NCBI GenBank assembly: GCA_963977005.1
Contig: CAXBMQ010000001.1
Span: 248,001 to 312,000, forward strand
Origin: CAXBCP01 sp963977005
Lineage (GTDB): Bacteria > Pseudomonadota > Alphaproteobacteria > MPNO01 > UBA830
Length of the DNA stretch: 64,000 nucleotides
Reading direction: 5' to 3'
In this document: positions 8,354 through 15,955 of the stretch, in pieces
Position numbering within the stretch: the stretch's first letter is position 1
Layout of the letters: each line of letters begins with the position of its first letter
Program-made: the position numbers and the translations under genes
The notes under the pieces: generated by a model
Databases searched by the model: none
Seen by the model: only the letters and a program-made list of their open reading frames with translations
Told to the model about the DNA's origin: nothing

Positions 8354-9238
8354 TCAGGGGGTTGCTCTGTGTGCCTGGGCGGTCATCCCGGTGTTACCGG
8401 CATGATCGAGCGCCCATAGATCAATGCGGTCGCCGTCCGGTGTCGGAGCGGCGCCAAGGGTAAAATCGCCATCGTCGTAAACCGGCCGGCCGGAGCGAAA
8501 CGAGAAGGCGCCAACCGCGAATTCAGGGTGCTCGGCGGCAAGCATGTCCAGCATCAGTCTCGCGATCAGCGTTCCCTGGACCAGCAGACCCGGATAGCCT
8601 TTTTCGCGCACGTAGTCGCGATCGTAGTGGATGCGGTGGCTGTTGAACGTTACCGCCGAATGGCGAAACATCAATACCGGGTCGGGCGTGATCGTCCGCG
8701 ACCAGACCGGTTTCGCAGGAAGGGTCGCGCGGCCGGCGTCCTTTGCGGGCCTGCTGGCGGTATGCGGCTTTGTAGCGCCCGTCGCCGCGCGATAGATGAT
8801 GTCATTCTGCTCGACCACGGCGATCCCTGCGGCGTTCGAAAGGCGGTGCTCGATCAACGCCACAATGAACGGGCCCGTCCTGCCCTCCTTCAGATTGAAC
8901 GATACTACCTCCGATTCCTTGCGGATCTTTTCGCCGATGCGAAGCGGATGGCGGAATTCAAACCGCGCGCCGCCGAACAGCTTGTTCGGATAGTCCGGTG
9001 CCGCCGGCAGCAAACCTTCGTCTTTTGCCAGCCCGTCCGGGCCGAGCCGGGACGGCGGCAGCTTGGCGGTACAGAAGAGCCCGTGCCAGAGTGGCGGGAG
9101 CGCGTCACCCGGCAGGGGGTCCGGGTCGTCATGCCCGAATGCCGCCATCAGACCGGCAACCGGCGCGGCAGAAATCTCGTCTTCGGCAATCACACTCCGG
9201 CCGACGGCGCGGTCCAAATTCTCCGGTATATTTGTCAT
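8354..9238 (-). CDS. MaoC/HTD2-like hot-dog dehydratase (FAS1-type dehydratase domain)
   Basis: Double hot-dog-fold hydratase related to mesaconyl-C4-CoA hydratase and 3-hydroxyacyl-thioester dehydratase HTD2, 294 residues. Seen: N-terminal LWHGLFCTAKLPPSRLGPDG, shared by this subfamily, GGARFEFRHPLRIGEKI, and the C-terminal hot-dog signature RIHYDRDYVREKGYPGLLVQG. The frame is open to 9310; the ATG at 9238 or 9244 is chosen because translation from there begins with MTNIPENLDRAVGRS, typical of such enzymes. It is divergent from the ornithine cyclodeaminase-family gene and converges on the Sel1 gene. The acyl-CoA substrate is not identifiable. Confidence 0.85.
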   Translation of the reverse strand: MTNIPENLDRAVGRSVIAEDEISAAPVAGLMAAFGHDDPDPLPGDALPPLWHGLFCTAKLPPSRLGPDGLAKDEGLLPAAPDYPNKLFGGARFEFRHPLRIGEKIRKESEVVSFNLKEGRTGPFIVALIEHRLSNAAGIAVVEQNDIIYRAATGATKPHTASRPAKDAGRATLPAKPVWSRTITPDPVLMFRHSAVTFNSHRIHYDRDYVREKGYPGLLVQGTLIARLMLDMLAAEHPEFAVGAFSFRSGRPVYDDGDFTLGAAPTPDGDRIDLWALDHAGNTGMTAQAHRATP

Positions 9239-9324
9239 GGGCATTATCACTATTCGGATTTGGTCAGGCGAAATGAATGTCTGTAGGGTCCGAGTATATT
9301 CGCACGCCATCAGGGAGACAAAAA

Positions 9325-10419
9325 ATGGTGCTGGTACTGGGGCCGAAAGACGTCAAAGGGCTGATCACGATCAAGGAAGCCGTCGACGCGATGGAACAGG
9401 GCTTTCTGGACTGGTCGAAGAACGACTGGCTCGCCGAGATGCGCCAGCGCATTCATTCGCCCCAGGGCGTGCGGCTGACCGTGCATATCGGCGCACCGGA
9501 TTCGGCGACCGCGATCGGCACCCTGCTGCATACCGAAAAGATCGTCATCAACGAAGACAAGCGCCAGACCTATTCCCACCGCGGTGCGCGCGTCCGCGTC
9601 ATATACGAGGGCGAAAACGGCGGGCTGCTGTCGATCCAGATCGGAGAGCTCGAGGTCGAGGAGCTTCCGGGAGTCAACCAGAACGTGGTGATCCCCACCA
9701 GTTGCGCGACCGCCGTCGGCACCAAGTGGCTGGCCAAGAAAAACTCGAAGACCGTCGGCATACTGGGCTCTCGCGGTCAGGCCCGCGGGCAGCTTGCCGC
9801 GGTGAAGGCCGCCATGCCGGATATCGAGGAAGCCTTCGTGTTCAGCCCGAACGAGGACAACCGCAAGCGTTACGCCGGATCGATGGCGCAGATTCTCGGC
9901 ATGAAGGTCACGGCGGTGGATACCGCCCGCGAGGCGGTCGAGGGCATGGATATCGTGCTGACGGCGACGAATTCGAACGTCCCGACATTCGACGGCGATT
10001 GGCTGTCCCCCGGCGCCCATGTCTGTTCGCTGGTGTCGTCGAACAAAGGTCTGCACGAAGGCGGTTTCATTGCAAAGGCGCGGCGCGAGATCGACGACAC
10101 GACACTGCAGCGCGCAGATGTCGTGGTCTGCAATTCTATCGAGCAGGACAAGCTCGACCGCACCGCCATCGTCTGGGGTGCGGCCGAGGAAGGCATCATT
10201 TCATGGGACAAGGTGTTCGACCTCGCCCAGGTCATGCGCGGCGATGCCGGGCGCACCGACGACGATCAGATCACGTTCTTCAAGCAGAACGCATTCTGGG
10301 GCGTCGGCGACCAGGTCATCGGGCGGCTGCTCTACGAAAAAGCCCGTGCGCAGGGAATCGGAATCGAGCTCGATGTCGATCCGTTCGAATCGACCACCGA
10401 TTCCAGCCTCGAGGGCTGA
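9325..10419 (+). CDS. Ornithine cyclodeaminase/mu-crystallin family protein
   Basis: NAD(P)-dependent enzyme of the OCD/alanine dehydrogenase/ketimine reductase family, 364 residues. The ATG at 9325 has a clear GGGAGA ribosome site; upstream in-frame codons from 9277 are unlikely. Seen: N-terminal IKEAVDAMEQGF, the Rossmann motif VGILGSRGQARGQL near residue 150, and the nucleotide-binding end DIVLTATNSNVPTFDGDWLSPGAHV. Family members remove or reduce imines of amino acids; the exact reaction cannot be told apart here. The gene is divergent from the HTD2-like gene and its stop lies only four bases before the end of the convergent GNAT gene. Confidence 0.85.
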   Translation: MVLVLGPKDVKGLITIKEAVDAMEQGFLDWSKNDWLAEMRQRIHSPQGVRLTVHIGAPDSATAIGTLLHTEKIVINEDKRQTYSHRGARVRVIYEGENGGLLSIQIGELEVEELPGVNQNVVIPTSCATAVGTKWLAKKNSKTVGILGSRGQARGQLAAVKAAMPDIEEAFVFSPNEDNRKRYAGSMAQILGMKVTAVDTAREAVEGMDIVLTATNSNVPTFDGDWLSPGAHVCSLVSSNKGLHEGGFIAKARREIDDTTLQRADVVVCNSIEQDKLDRTAIVWGAAEEGIISWDKVFDLAQVMRGDAGRTDDDQITFFKQNAFWGVGDQVIGRLLYEKARAQGIGIELDVDPFESTTDSSLEG

Positions 10420-10423
10420 GCGC

Positions 10424-10903
10424 TCAAGCGACCAGCACCCCGAGCTCCACCGCCTCTTCCCGCGCGGATTGCGGGAAGAGGCCCATGGCATTGGTCTGTT
10501 GCAGGAAGCCGAGCTTCTCGTAGAAGCCTTCCTTGCCCGGCACAGTCGTCAGATAGACCTTCTGCACCGGCAACCGGCGCAACAGCGCGCGCATCATTTT
10601 GCGGCCGATTCCCGCTCCCTGGAAGCCGGGGTCGACCGCAACATCCAGAACGGTGGCATAGAACACACCATCCGACATCGCCCGCGTAGCCCCCACCAGC
10701 TGGCCGTCCACCCAGGCGAAGCAGCAGAGATAGCTGTTGGCAAAGGCGCGTTTGACCTCGGCGGCCGTGCGCACGGCAAGCGGTGCCCGTGCGTAAATAT
10801 CGGCAAGGACATCCCAGTCGACACCGTCGCGGGTGAACGTCACCTTCGCATAGGCGTTCTGGTAAAATTGCTGGTCCAGTCTGTGGTCTGTTAACGCGCC
10901 CAT
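10424..10903 (-). CDS. GNAT family N-acetyltransferase
   Basis: Acetyl-CoA-dependent N-acetyltransferase of 159 residues. Seen: the acetyl-CoA binding loop VDPGFQGAGIGRKMM near residue 90 (Q/R-x-x-G-x-G/A) and the C-terminal motif GKEGFYEKLGFLQ. The ATG at 10903 is preceded by AAAGGAAAACATC, a good ribosome site. Immediately upstream on the same strand lie a terminator hairpin and a 34-codon leader frame with a competing antiterminator segment, so expression looks controlled by attenuation. GNATs of this size acetylate small amines, antibiotics or proteins; the leader architecture resembles that of translation-inhibitor resistance genes, but the substrate is unproven. Confidence 0.88.
   Translation of the reverse strand: MGALTDHRLDQQFYQNAYAKVTFTRDGVDWDVLADIYARAPLAVRTAAEVKRAFANSYLCCFAWVDGQLVGATRAMSDGVFYATVLDVAVDPGFQGAGIGRKMMRALLRRLPVQKVYLTTVPGKEGFYEKLGFLQQTNAMGLFPQSAREEAVELGVLVA
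10452..10482. repeat. Perfect 12-bp inverted repeat inside the GNAT 3' end
   Basis: Bases 10452-10463 pair perfectly with 10471-10482 around a 7-base loop. It lies within the GNAT coding end and about 33 bases after the convergent cyclodeaminase-family stop. There is no T-run on either side, so it would be a 3'-end stabiliser or weak terminator rather than a classic terminator. Confidence 0.55.
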
Positions 10904-10948
10904 GATGTTTTCCTTTCGGTGTGTTCGGGCTTTCGGAAAGACAGGCAT

Positions 10949-10983
10949 AAAAAAATCCGCCGCGCGGGGTCCCGCGGGCGGAT
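10949..10983 (-). terminator. Terminator hairpin between leader peptide and GNAT gene (attenuator)
   Basis: On the minus strand a GC-rich stem (arms 10977-10983 and 10955-10961, extended inward by a further CGCGG pairing) is followed by seven Ts (10955-10949). It sits 25 bases after the leader stop and 46 bases before the GNAT start, the position of a transcription attenuator. Its 5' arm can instead pair with 11045-11054. Confidence 0.8.
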
Positions 10984-11008
10984 CGGCCTGTGAAAAAGAA
11001 GGGTTGGA

Positions 11009-11113
11009 TTAAATCATCCGGGTCCCTTCAGGACACACACGGCCATCCGCCCGCAAGCCTTTGACAAGGCGTGCGACCATAGCAATTCGCTTGATGGCAT
11101 TCGTGTACGTCAT
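11009..11113 (-). CDS. Putative leader peptide (34 codons) upstream of GNAT
   Basis: A short frame MTYTNAIKRIAMVARLVKGL..., ending in ..GTRMI. It lies right after a strong promoter (11123-11151) whose predicted start site is within a few bases of the ATG, so the mRNA would be leaderless or nearly so. No protein family is recognised. Codons 20-23 encode the antiterminator segment that can pair with the terminator's 5' arm. There is no run of a single amino-acid codon, so a classic trp/his-type amino-acid sensor is not evident; ribosome stalling by a drug or a nascent peptide is an alternative. A longer frame from 11215 exists but starts upstream of the promoter. Confidence 0.6.
   Translation of the reverse strand: MTYTNAIKRIAMVARLVKGLRADGRVCPEGTRMI
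11045..11054 (-). promoter_or_regulatory. Antiterminator segment
   Basis: This 10-base segment of the leader frame (RNA GCGGGCGGAU) is the exact complement of RNA bases from plus-strand 10983-10974, the 5' arm of the terminator. Formation of this pair and of the terminator are mutually exclusive. Confidence 0.6.
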
Positions 11114-11122
11114 GGGGCGCAG

Positions 11123-11151
11123 CTTATAGGCCTGTCGGATTTCGGGCGCAA
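11123..11151 (-). promoter_or_regulatory. Sigma-70-type promoter for leader/GNAT
   Basis: On the minus strand TTGCGC (11151-11146), a 17-base spacer and TATAAG (11128-11123). The initiation point expected about seven bases downstream falls at 11116-11113, next to the leader ATG at 11113. Confidence 0.65.
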
Positions 11152-11227
11152 GGGAATTTTGGAAACTCCTGCACATCCGGGCAGCGGGTGCTAGTCTTGG
11201 TAACCCTAAAAACATGACGGACGACGG

Positions 11228-11836
11228 ATGGGCAAACAGGCAACCCCTTGGCGTGCAACAAACATCGTCCGGGCTCTGGGCTGGGTTGGATGGGTCGCCA
11301 TATACGTTCTCGTGGCGCTTCAGATTTTGACGTTTGGCGGCAAACTGAATATGGACCCGCTGGCTCTCTCAATTTCACTTTTTGTCGCGATGCTTGTCGC
11401 CATGTATGCAGACAAAGACCGGCAACAAAAAGTCTCGCGCCACAAGGGAGGTCTGATTGCCGCCGCAATAGCCGTGATTATCGTAATAGTAGGCCTCTTT
11501 GCGGAACCGTTCGGTAGCGACACGAATTTCGCGATGTTCAAATTCGGCATATTGGGTCTTATCGTCGTACTCGGCTTGTCCGACATCCGCGCGCGCTTCA
11601 CGGAGCATGGTCGATACAGTTCATTGGTTTGGCCCTTTCTGGCAATGGGCTTCTACATGCTGACCATCATCTGCGTGTTTGAACGGGATGCATTCACTCA
11701 GCTTCCGCTTATCCTGCAATCTAATCTGCCGGTCTTTCTTGAATTCCCGTACGTCACACTGGCGTTTTTTACGGCAGGCGCAGGAGCGACAGTAATGAGT
11801 AGAGTGCGGGAATTTCGCCTTCGGCAGCCAGAGTGA
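11228..11836 (+). CDS. Hypothetical integral membrane protein
   Basis: 202-residue protein with about six membrane segments (around residues 18-37, 45-60, 73-92, 104-121, 135-153 and 168-187). No family is recognised. Base composition and codon use look less GC-biased than the neighbours (many AAA, ATT, TTT and GTA codons), which may mark recent acquisition. It is divergent from the leader/GNAT unit and convergent with the peptide-transporter permease, 21 bases from its stop, so it stands alone. The ATG at 11228 lies at the end of ACGGACGACGG; no strong ribosome site is visible. Confidence 0.7.
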   Translation: MGKQATPWRATNIVRALGWVGWVAIYVLVALQILTFGGKLNMDPLALSISLFVAMLVAMYADKDRQQKVSRHKGGLIAAAIAVIIVIVGLFAEPFGSDTNFAMFKFGILGLIVVLGLSDIRARFTEHGRYSSLVWPFLAMGFYMLTIICVFERDAFTQLPLILQSNLPVFLEFPYVTLAFFTAGAGATVMSRVREFRLRQPE

Positions 11837-11857
11837 CCTCAGACGAAATACTTCCCG

Positions 11858-13030
11858 CTATTTGTAGGGATCCGCCGCATCGCGCAGGCCGTCGCCGAGG
11901 AAGTTGAAGGCGAGGATGACGATGATCACCGGCACGACGGGCAACATCAGCCACGGATACAGCGCGACCACATTGATGTTCTGCGCTTCGGCCAGCAGCA
12001 CGCCCCAGCTGGTGATCGGCGGACGCAGCCCGAGCCCGAGGAACGACAGCGCGGTCTCGCCCAGGATCATCGCCGGGATCGACAGCGTCGCCGACGCGAT
12101 CAGGTGGCTCATAAAGCTCGGCATCATGTGCCGCCAGATGATCCGGCCGGGTTTCGCGCCCATCAGCCGGGCCGCGGACACGAAGTCTTCTTCCCGGATG
12201 GCAAGCAGCTTGGAGCGCACGGCGCGTGCCAGGCCGGTCCAGTCCAGTAATCCGAGGATGATGGTAATCCCGAAGTAGATGACGATCGGACTCCACGTCA
12301 CCGGCAGTGCCGCCGACAGCGCCATCCACAGCGGCAATTCGGGGAACGAGCGAACCACCTCGATCACGCGCTGGATCACGTTGTCTATCCAGCCGCCGTA
12401 ATAGCCGGCAAGCCCGCCGAAAAACATGCCCAGCGCGAAGCTGATGGTGATCCCGATCAGCCCGACGGTCAGCGATATACGCGTCCCCATCACGATGCGC
12501 GAGAACATGTCGCGTCCCAGCCGGTCGGTGCCGAGCAGGAACAATGTGCCGTTTTCAGGGGGACACATCAGATGGAACCGCATGGGGATCAGGCCCCAGA
12601 AGTTATAGCTGTCGCCAAGACAGAAAAAACGGATGCGGTCGACACGGTTCTTATCTTCGCTGTATTCGCGCTTCAGGTTTTCCATGTTCAGCGTGTACTT
12701 GAAACTATACGTGAACGGCGTTTTCAGGCCGCCTTCATGGAACAGGTTGATCGATTGCGGCGGGGCGTAGATATGATCGGTATGCCGGGTATGCATGTTG
12801 TAGGGCGCAATGAATTCGCTGATCAGCACGCTGAAATAGATCACCGCCAGAATTGCGCCGGACCAGACGGCGAGCTTGTGGCGCCGGAAACGGATCCACA
12901 TCATGCGCCATTGCGACGCCATATAGACCCGTTCCTGTTCGGGCGTCAGCGCCTCGGCGACATGCGGATCGAACGGCGCGTCGGAGACCCAGTGTTCGAG
13001 CGCCTCGTTGCTTTTCGACGGGGAGGTCAT
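11858..13030 (-). CDS. Peptide-type ABC transporter permease, DppC/OppC/YejE-like
   Basis: Second permease of a family-5 solute importer, 390 residues. Seen: the binding-protein-dependent motif EEDFVSAARLMGAKPGRIIWRHMMP, which contacts the ATPase, and the C-terminal NFLGDGLRDAADPY typical of DppC. It is about 90 residues longer than ordinary DppC. The extra material lies between the first and second membrane segments (roughly residues 75-165) and carries two cysteines (FFCLGDSYNF, HLMCPPENG) that could bond in the periplasm; YejE-type permeases also have extended loops. The ATG at 13030 overlaps the upstream permease stop by four bases. Last gene of the long minus-strand run. Confidence 0.9.
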   Translation of the reverse strand: MTSPSKSNEALEHWVSDAPFDPHVAEALTPEQERVYMASQWRMMWIRFRRHKLAVWSGAILAVIYFSVLISEFIAPYNMHTRHTDHIYAPPQSINLFHEGGLKTPFTYSFKYTLNMENLKREYSEDKNRVDRIRFFCLGDSYNFWGLIPMRFHLMCPPENGTLFLLGTDRLGRDMFSRIVMGTRISLTVGLIGITISFALGMFFGGLAGYYGGWIDNVIQRVIEVVRSFPELPLWMALSAALPVTWSPIVIYFGITIILGLLDWTGLARAVRSKLLAIREEDFVSAARLMGAKPGRIIWRHMMPSFMSHLIASATLSIPAMILGETALSFLGLGLRPPITSWGVLLAEAQNINVVALYPWLMLPVVPVIIVILAFNFLGDGLRDAADPYK

Positions 13031-14025
13031 CGCGTTGCCCCTCCACGCAGCCGGATACGCGGATCGAGCATTGCCAGCAGGATGTCCGAAATGAACACCC
13101 CTATCACCGTCAACAGCGACAGGAACATCAGGAACGATCCGGCGAGGTACATGTCCTGACTTTGCAGCGCGCGCAGCAGCATTGGCCCCGTGGTCGGAAG
13201 GGACAGCACAACCGAGACGATGACCGAGCCCGAAATCACCTGCGGCAACAGGTTGCCGATATCGGCGATAAACGGATTGAGCGACATACGCAGCGGATAC
13301 TTGATCAGCAGCCGGCGCGGCGACATGCCCTTGGCGCGGCCCGTGGTCACGTATTGGCGCTGCAGTTCGTCCAGCAGGTTGGCACGCAGCCGGCGGATCA
13401 TGCCCGCGGTGCCCGATGTCCCGATCACAACAACCGGCACCCAGAGGTGTTCCAGTACCGACACGAATTTTCCCCAGCTCCAGGGCTGGCCGATGAACTG
13501 GTCGTCCATCAGCCCGCCGACCGACGTACCGAACCAGCGATTGGCGAGATACAGCATCACAAGTGCCAACAGAAAGTTCGGCGTCGCCAGCCCGAGAAAA
13601 CCAAGGAACGACAGCCCGTAGTCGCCCCACGAATACTGATGCGTCGCCGAATAGACGCCGATCGGGAACGACACCGCCCAGGTAAACATGATGGTCGTGA
13701 TCGACACCAGAAAGCTGAGCCACAGCCGGTCGCCGACAACCTCGGATACCGGCTGGTTATGTTCGAACGAAAATCCGAAATCCCCCTGGAGCATACCGAA
13801 CAGCCAGACGAGATATTGCTGCCACCACGGCTTGTCGAGCCCGTATTGTTCGCGAAGAAAGGCGATCTTGGCCTCATCGACCGCCTCGCCCTGGCTTTGC
13901 AGTTCGTTGATATAGCTCGTCAGATAGTCGCCGGGCGGCAACTGGATGATCACGAATACGATCAGGCTGATCGCCAGCAGGGTGGGTATCATGATGAAAA
14001 GGCGGTGAACGAGATATCTCAGCAT
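13027..14025 (-). CDS. Peptide-type ABC transporter permease, DppB/OppB/YejB-like
   Basis: First permease, 332 residues. It has the DppB N-terminus MLRYLVHRLFIMIPTLLAISLIVF, six membrane segments and the cytoplasmic EAA-type loop LQRQYVTTGRAKGMSPRRLLIKYPLR. It starts 13 bases after the solute-binding protein stop and overlaps the DppC-like gene by four bases. With the binding protein and the fused ATPase it makes a complete importer for peptides or other elongated substrates. Confidence 0.92.
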   Translation of the reverse strand: MLRYLVHRLFIMIPTLLAISLIVFVIIQLPPGDYLTSYINELQSQGEAVDEAKIAFLREQYGLDKPWWQQYLVWLFGMLQGDFGFSFEHNQPVSEVVGDRLWLSFLVSITTIMFTWAVSFPIGVYSATHQYSWGDYGLSFLGFLGLATPNFLLALVMLYLANRWFGTSVGGLMDDQFIGQPWSWGKFVSVLEHLWVPVVVIGTSGTAGMIRRLRANLLDELQRQYVTTGRAKGMSPRRLLIKYPLRMSLNPFIADIGNLLPQVISGSVIVSVVLSLPTTGPMLLRALQSQDMYLAGSFLMFLSLLTVIGVFISDILLAMLDPRIRLRGGATR

Positions 14026-14038
14026 TTATACATCCCGC

Positions 14039-15955
14039 CTATTTTTGCGCCTGACGGCGATCGGCGTCATCGAACCAGAACGTATCGGGCATATAGACGC
14101 CGAAATGCGCCCCGGGATTCCAGTTGAACGTTCCCTTCTTGGGCACGTTCCGCAGACTTGAATTGACCACGACCGGCTGCGGAACGGCAGATATCAGACC
14201 GATCGAATAGACCCGGTCCGCGTTGATTTCGAGCATCCGGCGCCAGATATCCCGGCGCGCCTGACGCGTTCGGGCATAGGCCCAGGCACGGTTGAGTTTC
14301 AGAAGTTCGAGGGCAAGCTCGTCCGTCGGCGGCGTCCCCGCCCGCCCGCGGGTCTGAAAATGCTGGCCCCATTTCGGCCATTGGAGCTGGAGCTGGTCGG
14401 TGGGCGCGAATTCATCCGGGATCGTGTCGGCATTGGGTACGCCGAATTCGTGCCCCGACCAGATCGACACCAGCGTTTCGCCGGCAAAAATACGATTGCG
14501 AAATACCTCTCGCTGCGACGGTCGCGTGAACAGCTTTATCCCGGCAGCCAACCAGGAATCGTGGATCAGTTCGAGAACATCGGTCTGTTCGGTGTCCTCG
14601 CCCGCGGTCTCGACAATAATTTCCATCGGCCGGCCGTCCGGCAGCAATCGAACCCCGCGCGAATCCCGTTTGGTCAGCCCCAGCGCATCAAGCCTGTCAT
14701 TCGCCGCCTTGAGATCGAACTGCGCCCACGCGTCGAGATATTCCTTTTTGTAGAGCGGGCTTGCCGGCAGCACCGTGTTCTGACCTTCGATCGCCAGCCC
14801 GTAATAGATGACCTGATTTATTTCGTGCCGGTTGATCGCCAGCGACAGGGCACGGCGGAATTCCACATTCTGGAACAGGTCCCGCCAGACCGGATCCCGC
14901 GCGTTCAGATTGGGGAAAAGTGCCAGGTGCGAACCCTTGGCGGTCTGCCACAGACGCACTTTGAAGTTCTCACGCTTCTCCGCTTCCTTGAGAAACGTGT
15001 AGTTGTTGAAGGCGATGCCGCGTGCCTGCAGGTCCGTTTCGCCGGCACCGGTCTTCAGCGGAATGACGCCCGCCGCCGCGACACCCATCGCAACCCGGTC
15101 GGTATAGGGCAACTGGCGGCCGTTCTGATCGACCCGGTGGAAATAGGGGTTGCGGTCGAACAGGAATCGCTGCGCCGGCGGTTTTGTCTGCAACACCCAG
15201 GGCTGCAGGGTCGGCAGTTTGGGGTTGTCGTTCTTGTACTGGTTGTCCCGCCTGTTATGCAGCGCCGCCCAGTTCCGCCGACCGGATTTTTCGACCATCG
15301 CCGCGAGCTTTTCAGGGTCGGCATAACGTGCGTGGAATTTCTTGAGATAGTGCGCCGGCCGGTAGATATACAGCGGTGTCGCCGATGCCAGCGCGGGCAG
15401 GAAATGAGGATTGGGAGAACTCCATGAATAGCGCACCGTGTAGTCGTCGATGATTTCCACTTTGGGGCGCTCGCCGGCGACGACCAGTTGCTTGGCAGGG
15501 CCCAACGGCGAAAGCGCGCGCTCGTTGGCTATATCTTCCCACCAGTAGCGGAAATCCTCGGCGGTAAAGGGATGTCCGTCCGACCAGCGGTGTCCCTTGC
15601 GCAGGTGCAGCGTAAACTCGCGCCCAAGCTCTACATCGACCCGCGCAAGGATGTCGGGCTGGATATTGAACTGCGCATCGTAGGTCACGAGGCGCGCATA
15701 GCCGTAAACGACCATAATCCGCGTGTCTTTCGACCGGCCGAAAACGACGCGCATCGTACCGCCGTGCCGGCCCGGTTCCTTCACGGTCACGATGCGCGGT
15801 TCCGACGGCATGCGGGCACCGACCGGCGGCAATTCGCCCTTCGCGACCTTGTCGGCGAATATCGGAGGGTCTAACAGCCGAATAGAGTCCGCCAAGGCCG
15901 AAGAGGCCGATACGACAATCGCCGCCGCCAGTGCAGTTGCGCGCAGGCTCATCAT
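14039..15955 (-). CDS. ABC transporter periplasmic solute-binding protein, family 5
   Basis: 638-residue periplasmic binding protein. The signal peptide is MMSLRATALAAAIVVSASSA, with cleavage near ALA-DS. It has the SBP_bac_5 landmarks LRKGHRWSDGHPFTAEDFRYWWED near residue 150 and FQNVEFRRALSLAINRHEINQVIYYG near residue 390. At ~640 residues it is longer than DppA/OppA (~540) and nearer to YejA-type proteins. The start overlaps the fused ATPase stop as ATGA; a second ATG follows directly. Ligand unknown; a cell-wall or glycan-linked peptide is possible given the upstream glycosyltransferases. Confidence 0.9.
   Translation of the reverse strand: MMSLRATALAAAIVVSASSALADSIRLLDPPIFADKVAKGELPPVGARMPSEPRIVTVKEPGRHGGTMRVVFGRSKDTRIMVVYGYARLVTYDAQFNIQPDILARVDVELGREFTLHLRKGHRWSDGHPFTAEDFRYWWEDIANERALSPLGPAKQLVVAGERPKVEIIDDYTVRYSWSSPNPHFLPALASATPLYIYRPAHYLKKFHARYADPEKLAAMVEKSGRRNWAALHNRRDNQYKNDNPKLPTLQPWVLQTKPPAQRFLFDRNPYFHRVDQNGRQLPYTDRVAMGVAAAGVIPLKTGAGETDLQARGIAFNNYTFLKEAEKRENFKVRLWQTAKGSHLALFPNLNARDPVWRDLFQNVEFRRALSLAINRHEINQVIYYGLAIEGQNTVLPASPLYKKEYLDAWAQFDLKAANDRLDALGLTKRDSRGVRLLPDGRPMEIIVETAGEDTEQTDVLELIHDSWLAAGIKLFTRPSQREVFRNRIFAGETLVSIWSGHEFGVPNADTIPDEFAPTDQLQLQWPKWGQHFQTRGRAGTPPTDELALELLKLNRAWAYARTRQARRDIWRRMLEINADRVYSIGLISAVPQPVVVNSSLRNVPKKGTFNWNPGAHFGVYMPDTFWFDDADRRQAQK

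Noticed and set aside
11858..13723. N-terminally extended DppC-like protein of 621 residues
   Set aside because: The extension is an out-of-frame reading of the DppB-like gene; the ATGA overlap at 13030 gives the normal start.
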